Assembly: GCA_016715115.1 (NCBI GenBank)
Contig: JADKBM010000016.1
Coordinates: 1,116,001-1,180,000, forward strand
DNA length: 64,000 nt
Reading direction: 5' to 3'
Source: Acidobacteriota bacterium
Lineage (GTDB): Bacteria; Acidobacteriota; Blastocatellia; Pyrinomonadales; Pyrinomonadaceae
A program made the position numbers and the translations under genes. The notes below the pieces were generated by a model. The model ran no database searches, had not been told where the DNA came from, and worked only from the letters and a program-made list of their open reading frames with translations. Positions 49,062-58,927 of the stretch are shown here, in pieces (the stretch's first letter is position 1; each line of letters starts with the position of its first letter).

Positions 49062-50471
49062 TCACGGCAAGAAGGCGGCGGGCAGCGGTTGGTCGCCGGC
49101 CGAGCCGAAGCCGCGGATCAGCGTGCCCGCAGTCGATTGATTGACGAACCAGGTTCCATCGCGAAAGATCGCGGCATCGAACTTGCCATCGCCGTCGAAA
49201 TCGCCGGGAGCCGCGACATCGGTCGCGATCCCGAACGGAAACGAGTAGAAGCTGAAGTCCTCCGAACGCAGAACATACCACGTTCCGTTCGACGGACGGA
49301 AGATCGCAACATCGGCCCTGCCGTCGCCGGTGTAATCGCCCGGAACCGGTTTGTCGCCGACGTTGCCGAATTGAAAGGCGATCGCGGTGTCGGTCGCCGA
49401 ATCGATTCGCCACCATTGACCGAGATCGGGTTTCCAGATCGAAATGTCGGCCTTGCCGTCCCCGTCAAAATCGGCAACGGCCGGTTTGTCCACGGGCGAC
49501 CCGAAATTCCGGATCGTGACGCCGTTGTCGCCCGAACGCGAGATGAACCAAGTGCCTGTTGATGCGCGATAAACGGCCGCGTCGGCCTTTCCGTCGCCGT
49601 CATAATCGGCCGCCGCCGGAACATCTCCGTCCGCGCCGAAGTTAATCGAGTAATAAGAAAAGTCGCTCGACCTGAGAACGAACCACTGGCCCGAGGAAGG
49701 CCGAAACACTGCGATGTCAACCTTGCCGTCGCCGGTAAAGTCCGCCGGGGCGATCGTGTCCGTTGCAAGCCCGAACGGCCCTGCGGAAACGGTTTGATCC
49801 GCGCTCTTCAGCCACCAAAACTGGCGCTCTGCTCCAACCGCGCGCGAGATCGAAAGATCGGTCTTGCCGTCGCCGTCGAAATCGACAAAACGCGCCTGGG
49901 GTCGCGACAACGCGTTGGCGAAGAGTATCTGATCGCCATCCGGATTATGATCGTTGTTCGCCTGATTGCCGGCTGCATAAAAGCCGATCGGTCCGACGTT
50001 GGTCAACGGAGCGGTCCAATTGAAGGACCACGTCGCGCCGCCCGTTTGGTTCGCAAAACTTCCGACGTTGGTGTGATTGATATAGCTGCGTCCGCTATCA
50101 GTGCCGTTCTGGGTCTGGTTGTTGGTGTTCGCGAACGTTCCGGCTCCGGTCTCGGCGGCGTTGAGCGACGTCATCTGAAACCCCCAACGCTTGCGCGTCG
50201 TGTCGGCATTGGTGTGCGTCACCGTGACTTGATATGTGCGACCCGGGAAATAGACGGGCGGCACGCCAAGCGTGAACTGTCCTAAGCCATCGTTGTCGAA
50301 ATGGCACGCCCGGCAATCGTTCTCGCCCGGAGCGCCAGAAAAACCGTTCGGCGGGCCGGCACCCATTGCTCCGACAGGCGGCGCAATGTTCGTTTCAGCA
50401 AGCGAAACGATCAGTGCAAGAAAGAAAAACACGGCGACGATTGCGGCTTTAACGCGATTTGGCGACATCAT
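49062..50471 (-). CDS. Exported FG-GAP/VCBS repeat protein with a CxxCH motif
   Basis: 469 residues with signal peptide (VAVFFFLALIVSLAET). After residue 45 comes a CRACH motif (a c-type heme attachment pattern) inside a beta-sandwich resembling the choice-of-anchor/Reeler-like type (TYQVTVTHTNADTTRKRWGFQMTSL). From about residue 195 there are at least six FG-GAP units, each with a calcium-binding DxDGDGKxD loop (DFDGDGKTD, DFTGDGKVD, DYDGDGKAD, DFDGDGKFD) and a FRPSxGxWxxxxS strand. Likely surface adhesion or binding protein; whether heme is bound is unknown. Confidence 0.85.
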   Translation of the reverse strand: MMSPNRVKAAIVAVFFFLALIVSLAETNIAPPVGAMGAGPPNGFSGAPGENDCRACHFDNDGLGQFTLGVPPVYFPGRTYQVTVTHTNADTTRKRWGFQMTSLNAAETGAGTFANTNNQTQNGTDSGRSYINHTNVGSFANQTGGATWSFNWTAPLTNVGPIGFYAAGNQANNDHNPDGDQILFANALSRPQARFVDFDGDGKTDLSISRAVGAERQFWWLKSADQTVSAGPFGLATDTIAPADFTGDGKVDIAVFRPSSGQWFVLRSSDFSYYSINFGADGDVPAAADYDGDGKADAAVYRASTGTWFISRSGDNGVTIRNFGSPVDKPAVADFDGDGKADISIWKPDLGQWWRIDSATDTAIAFQFGNVGDKPVPGDYTGDGRADVAIFRPSNGTWYVLRSEDFSFYSFPFGIATDVAAPGDFDGDGKFDAAIFRDGTWFVNQSTAGTLIRGFGSAGDQPLPAAFLP

Positions 50472-50576
50472 AGGAAGTCTATTTTGACACGTACAACCGG
50501 CCAATACCAGATTTGAATTCGGTGCGCTTTTTTTGGCAATTTGCCGTGCCACGGCGAGAAGAGCTGCAAACGGGAT

Positions 50577-50969
50577 TCACTTCAAAAATTTCGTGTCGAA
50601 CGCGCGCGGGAGCAACTCGCTCATCAGGACGGTTTCGGTCTTGCCCTGCAGATTTGAAAAAGTCACCGGAATATCGCCGCAAAACTCCCAAATGATCTGG
50701 CGGCAAACGCCGCACGGGGGCGTAAGCTCCTCGGTATCGGCGACAACGGCGATGTGCGTGAAATGCGTCGCGCCTTCGGAAACTGCTTTCCAGATCGCGA
50801 CGCGTTCGGCGCAGACCGTCAGGCCGTAACTTGCCGATTCGACGTTGCAGCCGGTGAAGATCGTGCCGTCGCCGGCGACGACCGCGGCTCCGACCTTGAA
50901 ATTCGAGAATGGCGCGTACGCCCTTTCGCGCACGTCGAGAGCGCGTTTGATCAATTCTTCCTTTTCCAA
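50577..50969 (-). CDS. cdd: Cytidine deaminase
   Basis: 130 residues using a TTG start at 50967-50969, two bases after the uridine kinase stop and with AGGAG upstream; a longer frame into the kinase gene would be non-homologous. The zinc motifs are clear: CAERVAIWKAVSEG and PCGVCRQ, with NVESASYGLTVCAER. It converts cytidine and deoxycytidine to uridines. Completes a pyrimidine-salvage pair with udk. Confidence 0.9.
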   Translation of the reverse strand: MEKEELIKRALDVRERAYAPFSNFKVGAAVVAGDGTIFTGCNVESASYGLTVCAERVAIWKAVSEGATHFTHIAVVADTEELTPPCGVCRQIIWEFCGDIPVTFSNLQGKTETVLMSELLPRAFDTKFLK

Positions 50970-50971
50970 AA

Positions 50972-51595
50972 TTATGCCGCTCCTCGCTCTTTCAAAAGTT
51001 TTTCCCGCACCAGCCCGCATAGGAACTGAGTGCTGATCTCCGGGTTTCCGCCTTCCGGAATAATAATGTCGGCGTGACGCTTGCTCGGTTCGACGAACTC
51101 GTAATGCATCGGCCGGATCGTATGCTCGTACTGCCAGAGCGTGCGTTCGAACGATCGTCCGCGTTCCTGGACGTCGCGGCGAAGGCGGCGAATCAGCCGG
51201 ATGTCGTCCGGCGTGTCGACAAACACGCGAACGTCGAGCAGGTCGAGAATCGCCGGTTCCGCAAAGATCAGGATTCCCTCGACGATGACCACCGGTTTCG
51301 GATCGATGGGTTCGCTTTCTTCCTTGCGCGTGTGCGAGACGAAATCATAGATCGGCATATCGATCGACTGTCCGTTGCGCAGGCGTTTCAGATGATTGAC
51401 GAGAAGATCGCTGTCGATCGAATCCGGATGATCGAAATTGGCGTGATGACGCTCATCGAGCGGCATATCGGACAGGTTGCGATAGTAGGAATCCTGTTCG
51501 ACGAGAACGACGTTTTCCGCGCCGACGCTTTCAACAATGCGTCGCGCGATCGTCGTTTTTCCCGAACCTGTTCCGCCGCAAATTCCGATTATCAT
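50972..51595 (-). CDS. udk: Uridine kinase
   Basis: 207 residues from the ATG at 51593-51595. P-loop GGTGSGKTTIARRI, then YYRNLSDMPLDERHHANFDHPDSID and the PVVIVEGILIF strand, as in uridine/cytidine kinases. It phosphorylates uridine and cytidine using ATP or GTP. The longer open frame begins in the palindromic element copy B and is not used. Followed 2 bp later by cdd. Confidence 0.93.
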   Translation of the reverse strand: MIIGICGGTGSGKTTIARRIVESVGAENVVLVEQDSYYRNLSDMPLDERHHANFDHPDSIDSDLLVNHLKRLRNGQSIDMPIYDFVSHTRKEESEPIDPKPVVIVEGILIFAEPAILDLLDVRVFVDTPDDIRLIRRLRRDVQERGRSFERTLWQYEHTIRPMHYEFVEPSKRHADIIIPEGGNPEISTQFLCGLVREKLLKERGAA

Positions 51596-51603
51596 GAATC
51601 TTG

Positions 51604-51682
51604 TTTGGAGTTCCGCCTTCAGGCGGAATCGCACTTCAAGGACTTAAGATTATCATTGGGCCGCCTGAAGGCGGAACTCCAA
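51604..51682. repeat. Dispersed palindromic element, copy B
   Basis: Arms TTTGGAGTTCCGCCTTCAGG and CCTGAAGGCGGAACTCCAA around a 33-bp spacer; sits between udk and the purine nucleoside phosphorylase gene in a run of same-strand genes. Confidence 0.85.
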
Positions 51683-51685
51683 GCA

Positions 51686-52522
51686 TCAGTTCATCTTTGC
51701 GATCACGCGCCGCAAGAGTTCTTTGAAGATCGACGCTACCCGGGCTCCGGTTTCCATTACCTCTTCGTGCTTGATCGGCATACCCGAAAGTCCGGCGCCG
51801 AGGTTTGTAACGCACGAAATGCCGAGGACGCGCATTCCGAAATGACGCGCGGCAATGGCCTCGGGAACCGTTGACATCCCGACGACGTCCGCGCCGAGAA
51901 TTCGAAAGACGCGGATTTCGGCCGGCGTTTCATAGGTCGGGCCGGAAAGCGCACAGTAAACGCCTCTGTACAGAAATTGCGGCACCTTGCGTTCGCGCGC
52001 CATACGCAGCGCTTCCTCATAGACCAGTTCCTGAAACGCGCGGTCGTAAACCATCGTCATATCGGGAAATCTCGGCCCGAATCGTTCGTCGTTCGGACCG
52101 CGAAGAGCATTGACGCCCATCATATTGATATGGTCGCGGATGAGGATCAGGCTTCCCGGCTTAAAACTCGTCCGCAAACTGCCGGCGGCGTTGGTGAGGA
52201 TCACATTCTTGACGCCGAGAACTCCGAAAACCCGCATCGGAAATATCACCTGCGGCATTTCGTAGCCTTCGTAATAGTGAAAACGCCCCTGTTGAACGGC
52301 GACCGTGACGCCACCGATCTCGCCGAGCACGAGTTGGCCGGCGTGGCCTTCTACGGTCGAGCGCGCGAAATGCGGAATCTCCTCGTAAGGAATGCGAACG
52401 GCATTCTCGAGTTCATCGGCGAATGCCCCGAGCCCGCTGCCGAGAACGATCACCGTTTCAATGTCTTTGTCGAATTTCGACCGAATGAATCCGGCCGCTT
52501 CAACCGCGTTTTCGTAGGTCAT
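51686..52522 (-). CDS. Purine-nucleoside phosphorylase
   Basis: 278 residues from the ATG at 52520-52522. Trimeric PNP pattern: VLGSGLGAFAD, GHAGQLVLGEIGG, QGRFHYYEGY, NAAGSLRTSFKPG (phosphate and base-binding), HINMMGVNALRGPND and GPTYETPAEIRV, ending in VVGMSTVPEAIAARH and SCVTNLGAGLS. It cleaves purine ribonucleosides with phosphate. It belongs to the same-strand nucleoside salvage/uptake block but is separated from neighbours by repeats. Confidence 0.94.
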   Translation of the reverse strand: MTYENAVEAAGFIRSKFDKDIETVIVLGSGLGAFADELENAVRIPYEEIPHFARSTVEGHAGQLVLGEIGGVTVAVQQGRFHYYEGYEMPQVIFPMRVFGVLGVKNVILTNAAGSLRTSFKPGSLILIRDHINMMGVNALRGPNDERFGPRFPDMTMVYDRAFQELVYEEALRMARERKVPQFLYRGVYCALSGPTYETPAEIRVFRILGADVVGMSTVPEAIAARHFGMRVLGISCVTNLGAGLSGMPIKHEEVMETGARVASIFKELLRRVIAKMN

Positions 52523-52572
52523 AAGTAGCAAATGGACTCTCAGATTAACACAAAGCGGAAAAGGGGGGAAGA

Positions 52573-52800
52573 GAGTGCACAGTTCCTAGTGCATAGTGCC
52601 GAGTGCTTAGTGCAGAGTGTTACGACCGAGCACTATGCACAAAGCACTAAGCACTAAGCACTCTGCACTCTGCACTGTGCACTCTGCACTATGCACTATG
52701 CAGCACTCTGCACTCTGCACTCTGCACTCTGCACTATGCACTATGCAGCACTCTGCACTCTGCACTAAGCACTCTGCACTCTGCACTCTGCACTCTTTCT
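52573..52800. repeat. Long heptamer array (GCACTCT/GCACTAT)
   Basis: About 30 units of the same heptamer family as 1.1 and 31.5 kb, running right up to the stop of the ABC permease gene. Interrupts a likely cotranscribed run. Confidence 0.92.
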
Positions 52801-53721
52801 TCACTTCTCCTTGTTGTACGGAATTCCGAGCGCTTTCGGAGCGCGTGACAGACCGATGAAACCTGCAAGCACGATGATCGTCAGCACGTACGGAATGATC
52901 TGGATGAACTGAACCGGAATGTCTTCGCCCGACGGCATCTTGATCACGCCCTGCAGCAGAACCGAGAGCGCTTCCGTGAATCCGAAAAAGAGACACGCGA
53001 AAAGGACCGGAACCGGTTTCCATTTGGCGAGGATCAGCGCCGCGAGCGCGATGAAACCGCGGCCGGCGCTCATTCCGCGGGTGAACAGCGAACTCTGGCC
53101 GATCGAAAGATAAGCGCCGCCCGCCGCGGCAAGGACCCCCGACAGAACGACCGCGAGATAACGCAGCCGGATGACGTTGACGCCGGCCGCGTCCGCCGCC
53201 GCCGGATTCTCGCCCGTCGCGCGCAGACGCAGTCCGAATGGCGTTTTGTAGAGCACGTACCAGCAAAGCGGAACGAGCAGAAACGCAAGGATCGACGCGT
53301 ACGAGACGGCGTTGAACAGTTCCGGGATTTTGTAGCCGATGTCGATCTGCGGAGTCGACCCGGCCGAATCGTATATCGCGCCGCTGATGACTGGCGGGAG
53401 TCCGAGCATCATCATCCAAATGGCGGTTCCCGAAACGACCTGGTCGGCCTCGAACTTGATCACCGAGATCGCGTAGACCAAAGCCAAAACTGCGCCGGCC
53501 GCCATTCCGCACAGGAATCCGAGGTATGGATTCTTTAACTCGTACGTCGCGACGGCGGCGGTAAAAGCGCCGGCGAGCATCAAGCCTTCGAGAGCGATGT
53601 TGATCACGCCCGAGCGCTCGGAGAACATACCGCCGAGAGCGGCGAAGATCAGCGGCGTCGCGTTGCGGATGGTCGCAAAAATCAGGATCGTTATGAATGC
53701 GGCGGAAAATAGTTCGCTCAT
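52801..53721 (-). CDS. ABC transporter permease, nucleoside (NupQ-like)
   Basis: 306 residues with about nine hydrophobic segments. The PLIFAALGGMFSERSGVINIALEGLMLAGAF start and the later LRATGENPAAADAAGVNV (cytoplasmic EAA-like loop) are typical of the second permease of the BmpA-type nucleoside importers. It begins 1 bp before the end of the first permease, so the two are coupled. The ATPase and substrate-binding protein are not in the window. Confidence 0.9.
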   Translation of the reverse strand: MSELFSAAFITILIFATIRNATPLIFAALGGMFSERSGVINIALEGLMLAGAFTAAVATYELKNPYLGFLCGMAAGAVLALVYAISVIKFEADQVVSGTAIWMMMLGLPPVISGAIYDSAGSTPQIDIGYKIPELFNAVSYASILAFLLVPLCWYVLYKTPFGLRLRATGENPAAADAAGVNVIRLRYLAVVLSGVLAAAGGAYLSIGQSSLFTRGMSAGRGFIALAALILAKWKPVPVLFACLFFGFTEALSVLLQGVIKMPSGEDIPVQFIQIIPYVLTIIVLAGFIGLSRAPKALGIPYNKEK

Positions 53722-53722
53722 C

Positions 53723-54798
<1,076 letters not shown>

Positions 54799-54802
<4 letters not shown>

Positions 54803-55416
54803 TTGTTGAAGTCTTCTTTGACCGATTTACGGATCTGAGACTCGATCTCCTCGGCGACCGCAACTTCGAGTCGATCCGACGAGCAGAAACCGGTCGCGCT
54901 GATCTCGAAGTTACCCGCGAACTCGGCCAAATACCTGCCGGTTTCACGTTGTCCTTCGACCGTGACCTTGAAAGGACTTTTGCCGCTTTTGACAAGCGGC
55001 ATCCAAGTCATTCCGCTGACTTCGAATTCCTGGACGGCGATCTTCGGCGAAAATCCGCGCAATGCCGGATCCGATTCGATCCCACGCTTGATCCGCTCCG
55101 CAAGTCCGTCGCGACCGCCGGCATTTTCACCTGATCCGAGTCCGACGTTCCAAAGCGATCCGTCCTTACGCGCCTCGCCGTTTGCCGATTTTTTGTTCGA
55201 TGTCGCGGTGCCGTCGTTCAAGAGATTCGTAGTCTCCCTTTTCATATTGGCGGTTCCTGAGATTCGATAACTGCCGAGATCGAACCGAAACGCTCCAATG
55301 CCTCTCAACAAAAGCAGTGCGATCACGATCGCCGCGCCGATCAAAAGCAACTGCCGAATTTTTACGCTCCGAGGTTGGGATTCCTCAAAATCGCCCTCGT
55401 GAGTAAAGCTTTCCAT
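54799..55416 (-). CDS. Hypothetical protein with one N-terminal membrane helix
   Basis: 205 residues. A positively charged start is followed by one hydrophobic segment (VKIRQLLLIGAAIVIALLLLR about 18-40), then a polar linker and a C-terminal helical/beta part (GMTWMPLVKSGKSPFKVTVEGQRE) with no recognised family. It overlaps the first nucleoside permease by 4 bp, so it is translationally coupled to the transporter and may be an accessory subunit. Function unknown. Confidence 0.7.
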
Positions 55417-55542
55417 AGAGTTTGCCCCCGAAATGAGTTCGAAAATATTGATAGCTGAATATAACCGAGAACCGCTTCGGGTGTCACCTTGAAACGTTTG
55501 GATTCACCTATTTTGCCAGCCGGATTTTCCTCTTTTGAATAC

Positions 55543-55571
55543 TTGACAATGATACACTCAGATTTTATTAT
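55543..55571 (+). promoter_or_regulatory. Sigma-70-type promoter of hsp20
   Basis: TTGACA (55543-55548) and TATTAT (55566-55571) with exactly 17 bases between, a near-perfect housekeeping promoter. It lies 58 bp upstream of the gene start and is followed by TTAGACTAA at 55576-55584, which recurs before grpE. Confidence 0.75.
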
Positions 55572-55628
55572 GCTTTTAGACTAAGTAACCTTTATGGTCT
55601 TAGCTAAATTAAGTTGGAGGAAATGATT

Positions 55629-56105
55629 ATGAGTATTATGAAATATGATCCTTTTCGCGAACTTAGAAGTTTGCAGGATGAAATGAACCGCCTTTTCTTG
55701 ACCAATTACGCGCGAACCGATGACCGCGAGATCACGCGCGGCGCCTGGACACCGAGCGTTGATATCTTTGAAAACAAAGATCAGCTCGTCATCGAGGCCG
55801 AACTTCCGGGAATGAAACCGGAAGATGTCAACGTTTCGATCGAAAACAACGTGCTTACCCTGCACGGTGAGCGTAAACTGGAACAAAAGACCGAGGGTGA
55901 CAACTTCCACCGCGTCGAACGCTCCTATGGAAGCTTTACCCGCTCGTTCACGTTGCCGCCGACCGTTTCGAGCGAAAACGCGAACGCCGAATTCGAAAAC
56001 GGCGTACTGCGTTTGACGCTCGCCAAGCGCGAAGAAGCGAAACCGCGGCGGATCGAGATCAAGGTCGGCGGTGAACCGGCAAAGAAGATCGAAGCTAAGG
56101 CTTAG
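55629..56105 (+). CDS. Small heat-shock protein (Hsp20/alpha-crystallin family)
   Basis: 158 residues from the ATG at 55629, eight bases after GGAGG; an earlier ATG at 55623 is too close to it. N-terminal MSIMKYDPFRELRSLQDEMNRLF, alpha-crystallin domain (WTPSVDIFENKDQLVIEAELPGMKPEDVNVSIENNVLTLHGER) and the GVLRLTLAKREE ending. Holdase chaperone in the cytoplasm. It lies directly before clpB, grpE and a ClpC-like gene, so this is a heat-stress group. Confidence 0.95.
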   Translation: MSIMKYDPFRELRSLQDEMNRLFLTNYARTDDREITRGAWTPSVDIFENKDQLVIEAELPGMKPEDVNVSIENNVLTLHGERKLEQKTEGDNFHRVERSYGSFTRSFTLPPTVSSENANAEFENGVLRLTLAKREEAKPRRIEIKVGGEPAKKIEAKA

Positions 56106-56122
56106 TGATTGCGGATTCAAGA

Positions 56123-56187
56123 ATTCCAAGATTCCATCCTCGCCGGCGCGAGGCGTTTGAATTGCGCCCGGGACGGAATCTTGGAAT
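56123..56187 (+). terminator. Terminator-like hairpin after hsp20
   Basis: Thirteen-bp perfect stem (ATTCCAAGATTCC and its complement), extended with one mismatch, around a GC-rich 39-base loop, then GGTTTTG. Could end the hsp20 transcript before clpB. Confidence 0.5.
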
Positions 56188-56232
56188 CTTGGTTTTGAGC
56201 ACCGCAGCTTTGAATGTTTTGGAAATAAGAAA

Positions 56233-58830
56233 ATGAGACTCGACAGATTCACAATTCGCGGCCAGGAAGCCGTGCAGGAAGCGATCGGCGCGGCCGAAAA
56301 GAACCAGAACCAGCAGGTCGAACCCGAACATCTGCTCGCCTCGATGCTTGAGCAGAAAGAAGGCACGCTGCGGCCGATACTCGGCAAGATCGGCGCCAAC
56401 GCGGGAACGATCCTGACCGACGTTCTCGCCGCAATCGCCCGTTTTCCACAGGTTTCCGGCGGACAGCAGTATTTCAGCTCGCGCATCAATACCATCTTCC
56501 AGGAGGCACAAAAGGCCGCCGAATCGATGCAGGACGAGTATGTCTCGACCGAGCATCTGCTGCTCGCGATCGCCGATGAAAAAGCCGGCGACGCGGGAAG
56601 GATCCTGCGCTCGAACGGCGTCACAAAGGAAGATGCCGCGAAATCGATCGCCGAAATGCGCGGCGGATCGCGAATCACCGACCAGAACGCCGAAGAGAAT
56701 TTTCAGGCACTCGAAAAATACGCGATGGATCTGACCGAACGCGCCCGCAAAGGCAAACTCGATCCGGTCATCGGCCGCGACGACGAGATCCGTCGCACGA
56801 TCCAGGTTCTCTCGCGCCGCACCAAAAACAATCCGGTGCTGATCGGCGAACCCGGCGTCGGGAAAACGGCGATCGTCGAGGGTCTCGCGCAGCGGATCAT
56901 TTCCGGCGATGTCCCGGAAACGCTCAAGAACAAACGGCTCGTCGGGCTCGATCTGGGCGCGATGCTGGCCGGCGCGAAATATCGCGGCGAATTTGAGGAT
57001 CGTCTGAAGTCGGTCCTGAAAGAGATCGAGAAATCTGACGGACAGATAATCCTCTTCATCGACGAACTTCACACACTCGTCGGCGCGGGCGCATCCGAAG
57101 GCGCGATCGATGCCTCGAATATGCTCAAACCGGCGCTCGCGCGCGGGATGCTGCGATGCGTCGGCGCAACGACGCTCAACGAATACCAAAAATACATAGA
57201 AAAGGACAAAGCGCTCGAACGGCGTTTTCAGCAGGTTTATGTCGGCGAACCGAACGTCGAGGACACGATCGCGATCCTCCGCGGTTTGAAAGAAAAATAC
57301 GAAGTGCATCACGGCGTCCGGATCACCGACGCGGCGATCGTCGCCGCGGCGACGCTTTCGAACCGCTACATCACCGACCGGTTTCTGCCGGACAAGGCGA
57401 TCGACCTCATCGACGAGGCGGCGTCGCGCCTGAGGATCGAGATCGACTCGCTGCCGCAGGAGATCGACGTTCTCGAACGCGAGATCCTGCAACTCGAGAT
57501 CGAGCGCCAGGCACTCTCGCGCGAGACCGATGCGAAGGCCAAAGCAAGACTCGCCGACATCGAGAAGCGCATCGCCGATCTCAACGAAAAATCGGGCGGA
57601 ATGAAGGCCAAATGGCAGTCCGAAAAAGACGAGATCGAGAAGATGCGTGGCGCGAAGGAACAACTCGAACAGTCGCGCCTGCAACTCGAACAGGCGCGGC
57701 AGGCGGGCGATTTGAACCGCGCGGCCGAACTCCAGTACGGCACGATCCCGACGCTCGAAAAGCAGCTGACGGACGAGCAGGCACGGCTCGCCGAACTCCA
57801 GAAAGACGGCGTTTTCCTGAAGGAAGAGGTCGACGAGGAGGACGTCGCCGAGGTCGTCGCCAAATGGACCGGCGTTCCGGTGAGCAAGATGCTCGAGGGC
57901 GAAATGCAGAAACTCGTGAAAATGGAGGAGAATCTGCGCCGCCGCGTCATCGGTCAGGACGAAGCGCTCGAAGCCGTCGCCAACGCGGTCCGCCGCGCCC
58001 GCGCCGGACTTGGCGATCCGCATCGACCAATCGGTTCATTCATTTTTCTTGGTCCGACCGGCGTCGGAAAGACCGAAACGGCCAAGGCGCTCGCCGAATT
58101 TATGTTCGACGACGAACGCGCGCTTGTCCGGCTGGATATGTCGGAATATATGGAAAAGCACGCCGTCGCGCGTATGATCGGCGCGCCTCCGGGGTATGTC
58201 GGCTACGACGAAGGCGGCCAACTGACCGAGGCCGTCCGGCGGCGCCCGTATTCGGTCGTGCTCTTCGACGAGATCGAAAAAGCGCATCCGGACGTTTTCA
58301 ATGTTCTGCTTCAGATCCTCGACGACGGCCGTCTGACGGATTCGAAGGGCCGCGTCGTCGATTTCAAGAACACGGTTCTGATCATGACGAGCAATCTCGG
58401 CTCGCGCGAGATCCAGAACGCCGGAATGGTCGACACGCCGCTCAAGGAGATCGTTTTCGACGTTCTGCGCTCGGCGTTCAAACCCGAATTCCTGAACCGC
58501 ATTGACGACATCGTCGTCTTCACGCAGCTTTCGCGCGATGAGATCGCCCAGATCATCGACGTCCAGCTCGAGAAGCTCCGTCGGACACTTGCCGAACGCG
58601 GGATTGCGATCACGCTCGACGAAACGGCGAAAGATCTGCTCGTCGAAGAAGGCTACGATCCGACGTTTGGAGCCCGGCCGTTGAAACGCGCGATTCAGAC
58701 GATGATCCAGAACCCGCTCGCGCTCAAACTTTTGAGCGGCGAAGTCGTTTCAGGCCAAAGTTTGCGGATCTCGGCCGAGAACGGGGCGATGAAATTCACG
58801 CCCCAAACCGTGAACGCGTCTGCTTCGTAA
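56233..58830 (+). CDS. clpB: ATP-dependent disaggregase ClpB
   Basis: 865 residues, full length. N-domain (DRFTIRGQEAVQEAIGAAEKNQNQQVEPEHLL), NBD1 with GEPGVGKTAIVEGLA (about 213) and DELHTLVGAGASEGAIDASN, a coiled-coil M-domain (about 400-520, long Glu/Arg/Leu heptads), NBD2 with GPTGVGKTETAK (about 612) and the C-terminal domain. No IGF/LGF loop follows NBD2's Walker A region, so it does not couple to ClpP but works with DnaK in disaggregation. Near Hsp20 and GrpE on the same strand. Confidence 0.97.
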   Translation: MRLDRFTIRGQEAVQEAIGAAEKNQNQQVEPEHLLASMLEQKEGTLRPILGKIGANAGTILTDVLAAIARFPQVSGGQQYFSSRINTIFQEAQKAAESMQDEYVSTEHLLLAIADEKAGDAGRILRSNGVTKEDAAKSIAEMRGGSRITDQNAEENFQALEKYAMDLTERARKGKLDPVIGRDDEIRRTIQVLSRRTKNNPVLIGEPGVGKTAIVEGLAQRIISGDVPETLKNKRLVGLDLGAMLAGAKYRGEFEDRLKSVLKEIEKSDGQIILFIDELHTLVGAGASEGAIDASNMLKPALARGMLRCVGATTLNEYQKYIEKDKALERRFQQVYVGEPNVEDTIAILRGLKEKYEVHHGVRITDAAIVAAATLSNRYITDRFLPDKAIDLIDEAASRLRIEIDSLPQEIDVLEREILQLEIERQALSRETDAKAKARLADIEKRIADLNEKSGGMKAKWQSEKDEIEKMRGAKEQLEQSRLQLEQARQAGDLNRAAELQYGTIPTLEKQLTDEQARLAELQKDGVFLKEEVDEEDVAEVVAKWTGVPVSKMLEGEMQKLVKMEENLRRRVIGQDEALEAVANAVRRARAGLGDPHRPIGSFIFLGPTGVGKTETAKALAEFMFDDERALVRLDMSEYMEKHAVARMIGAPPGYVGYDEGGQLTEAVRRRPYSVVLFDEIEKAHPDVFNVLLQILDDGRLTDSKGRVVDFKNTVLIMTSNLGSREIQNAGMVDTPLKEIVFDVLRSAFKPEFLNRIDDIVVFTQLSRDEIAQIIDVQLEKLRRTLAERGIAITLDETAKDLLVEEGYDPTFGARPLKRAIQTMIQNPLALKLLSGEVVSGQSLRISAENGAMKFTPQTVNASAS

Positions 58831-58898
58831 CAGATGATCGGCAGCGTTTTTCGGACGCAACCGGGTTTACGCAAATTTTCCGAACCACTCGCAGTCTG

Positions 58899-58907
58899 TT
58901 AGACTAA
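58899..58907 (+). promoter_or_regulatory. TTAGACTAA palindrome before grpE
   Basis: The 9-base palindrome TTAGACTAA is 20 bp upstream of the grpE start and also occurs after the hsp20 promoter (55576-55584). No match to HrcA/CIRCE. Confidence 0.35.
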
Positions 58908-58927
58908 ACGGGCAATTATCAAACTTT

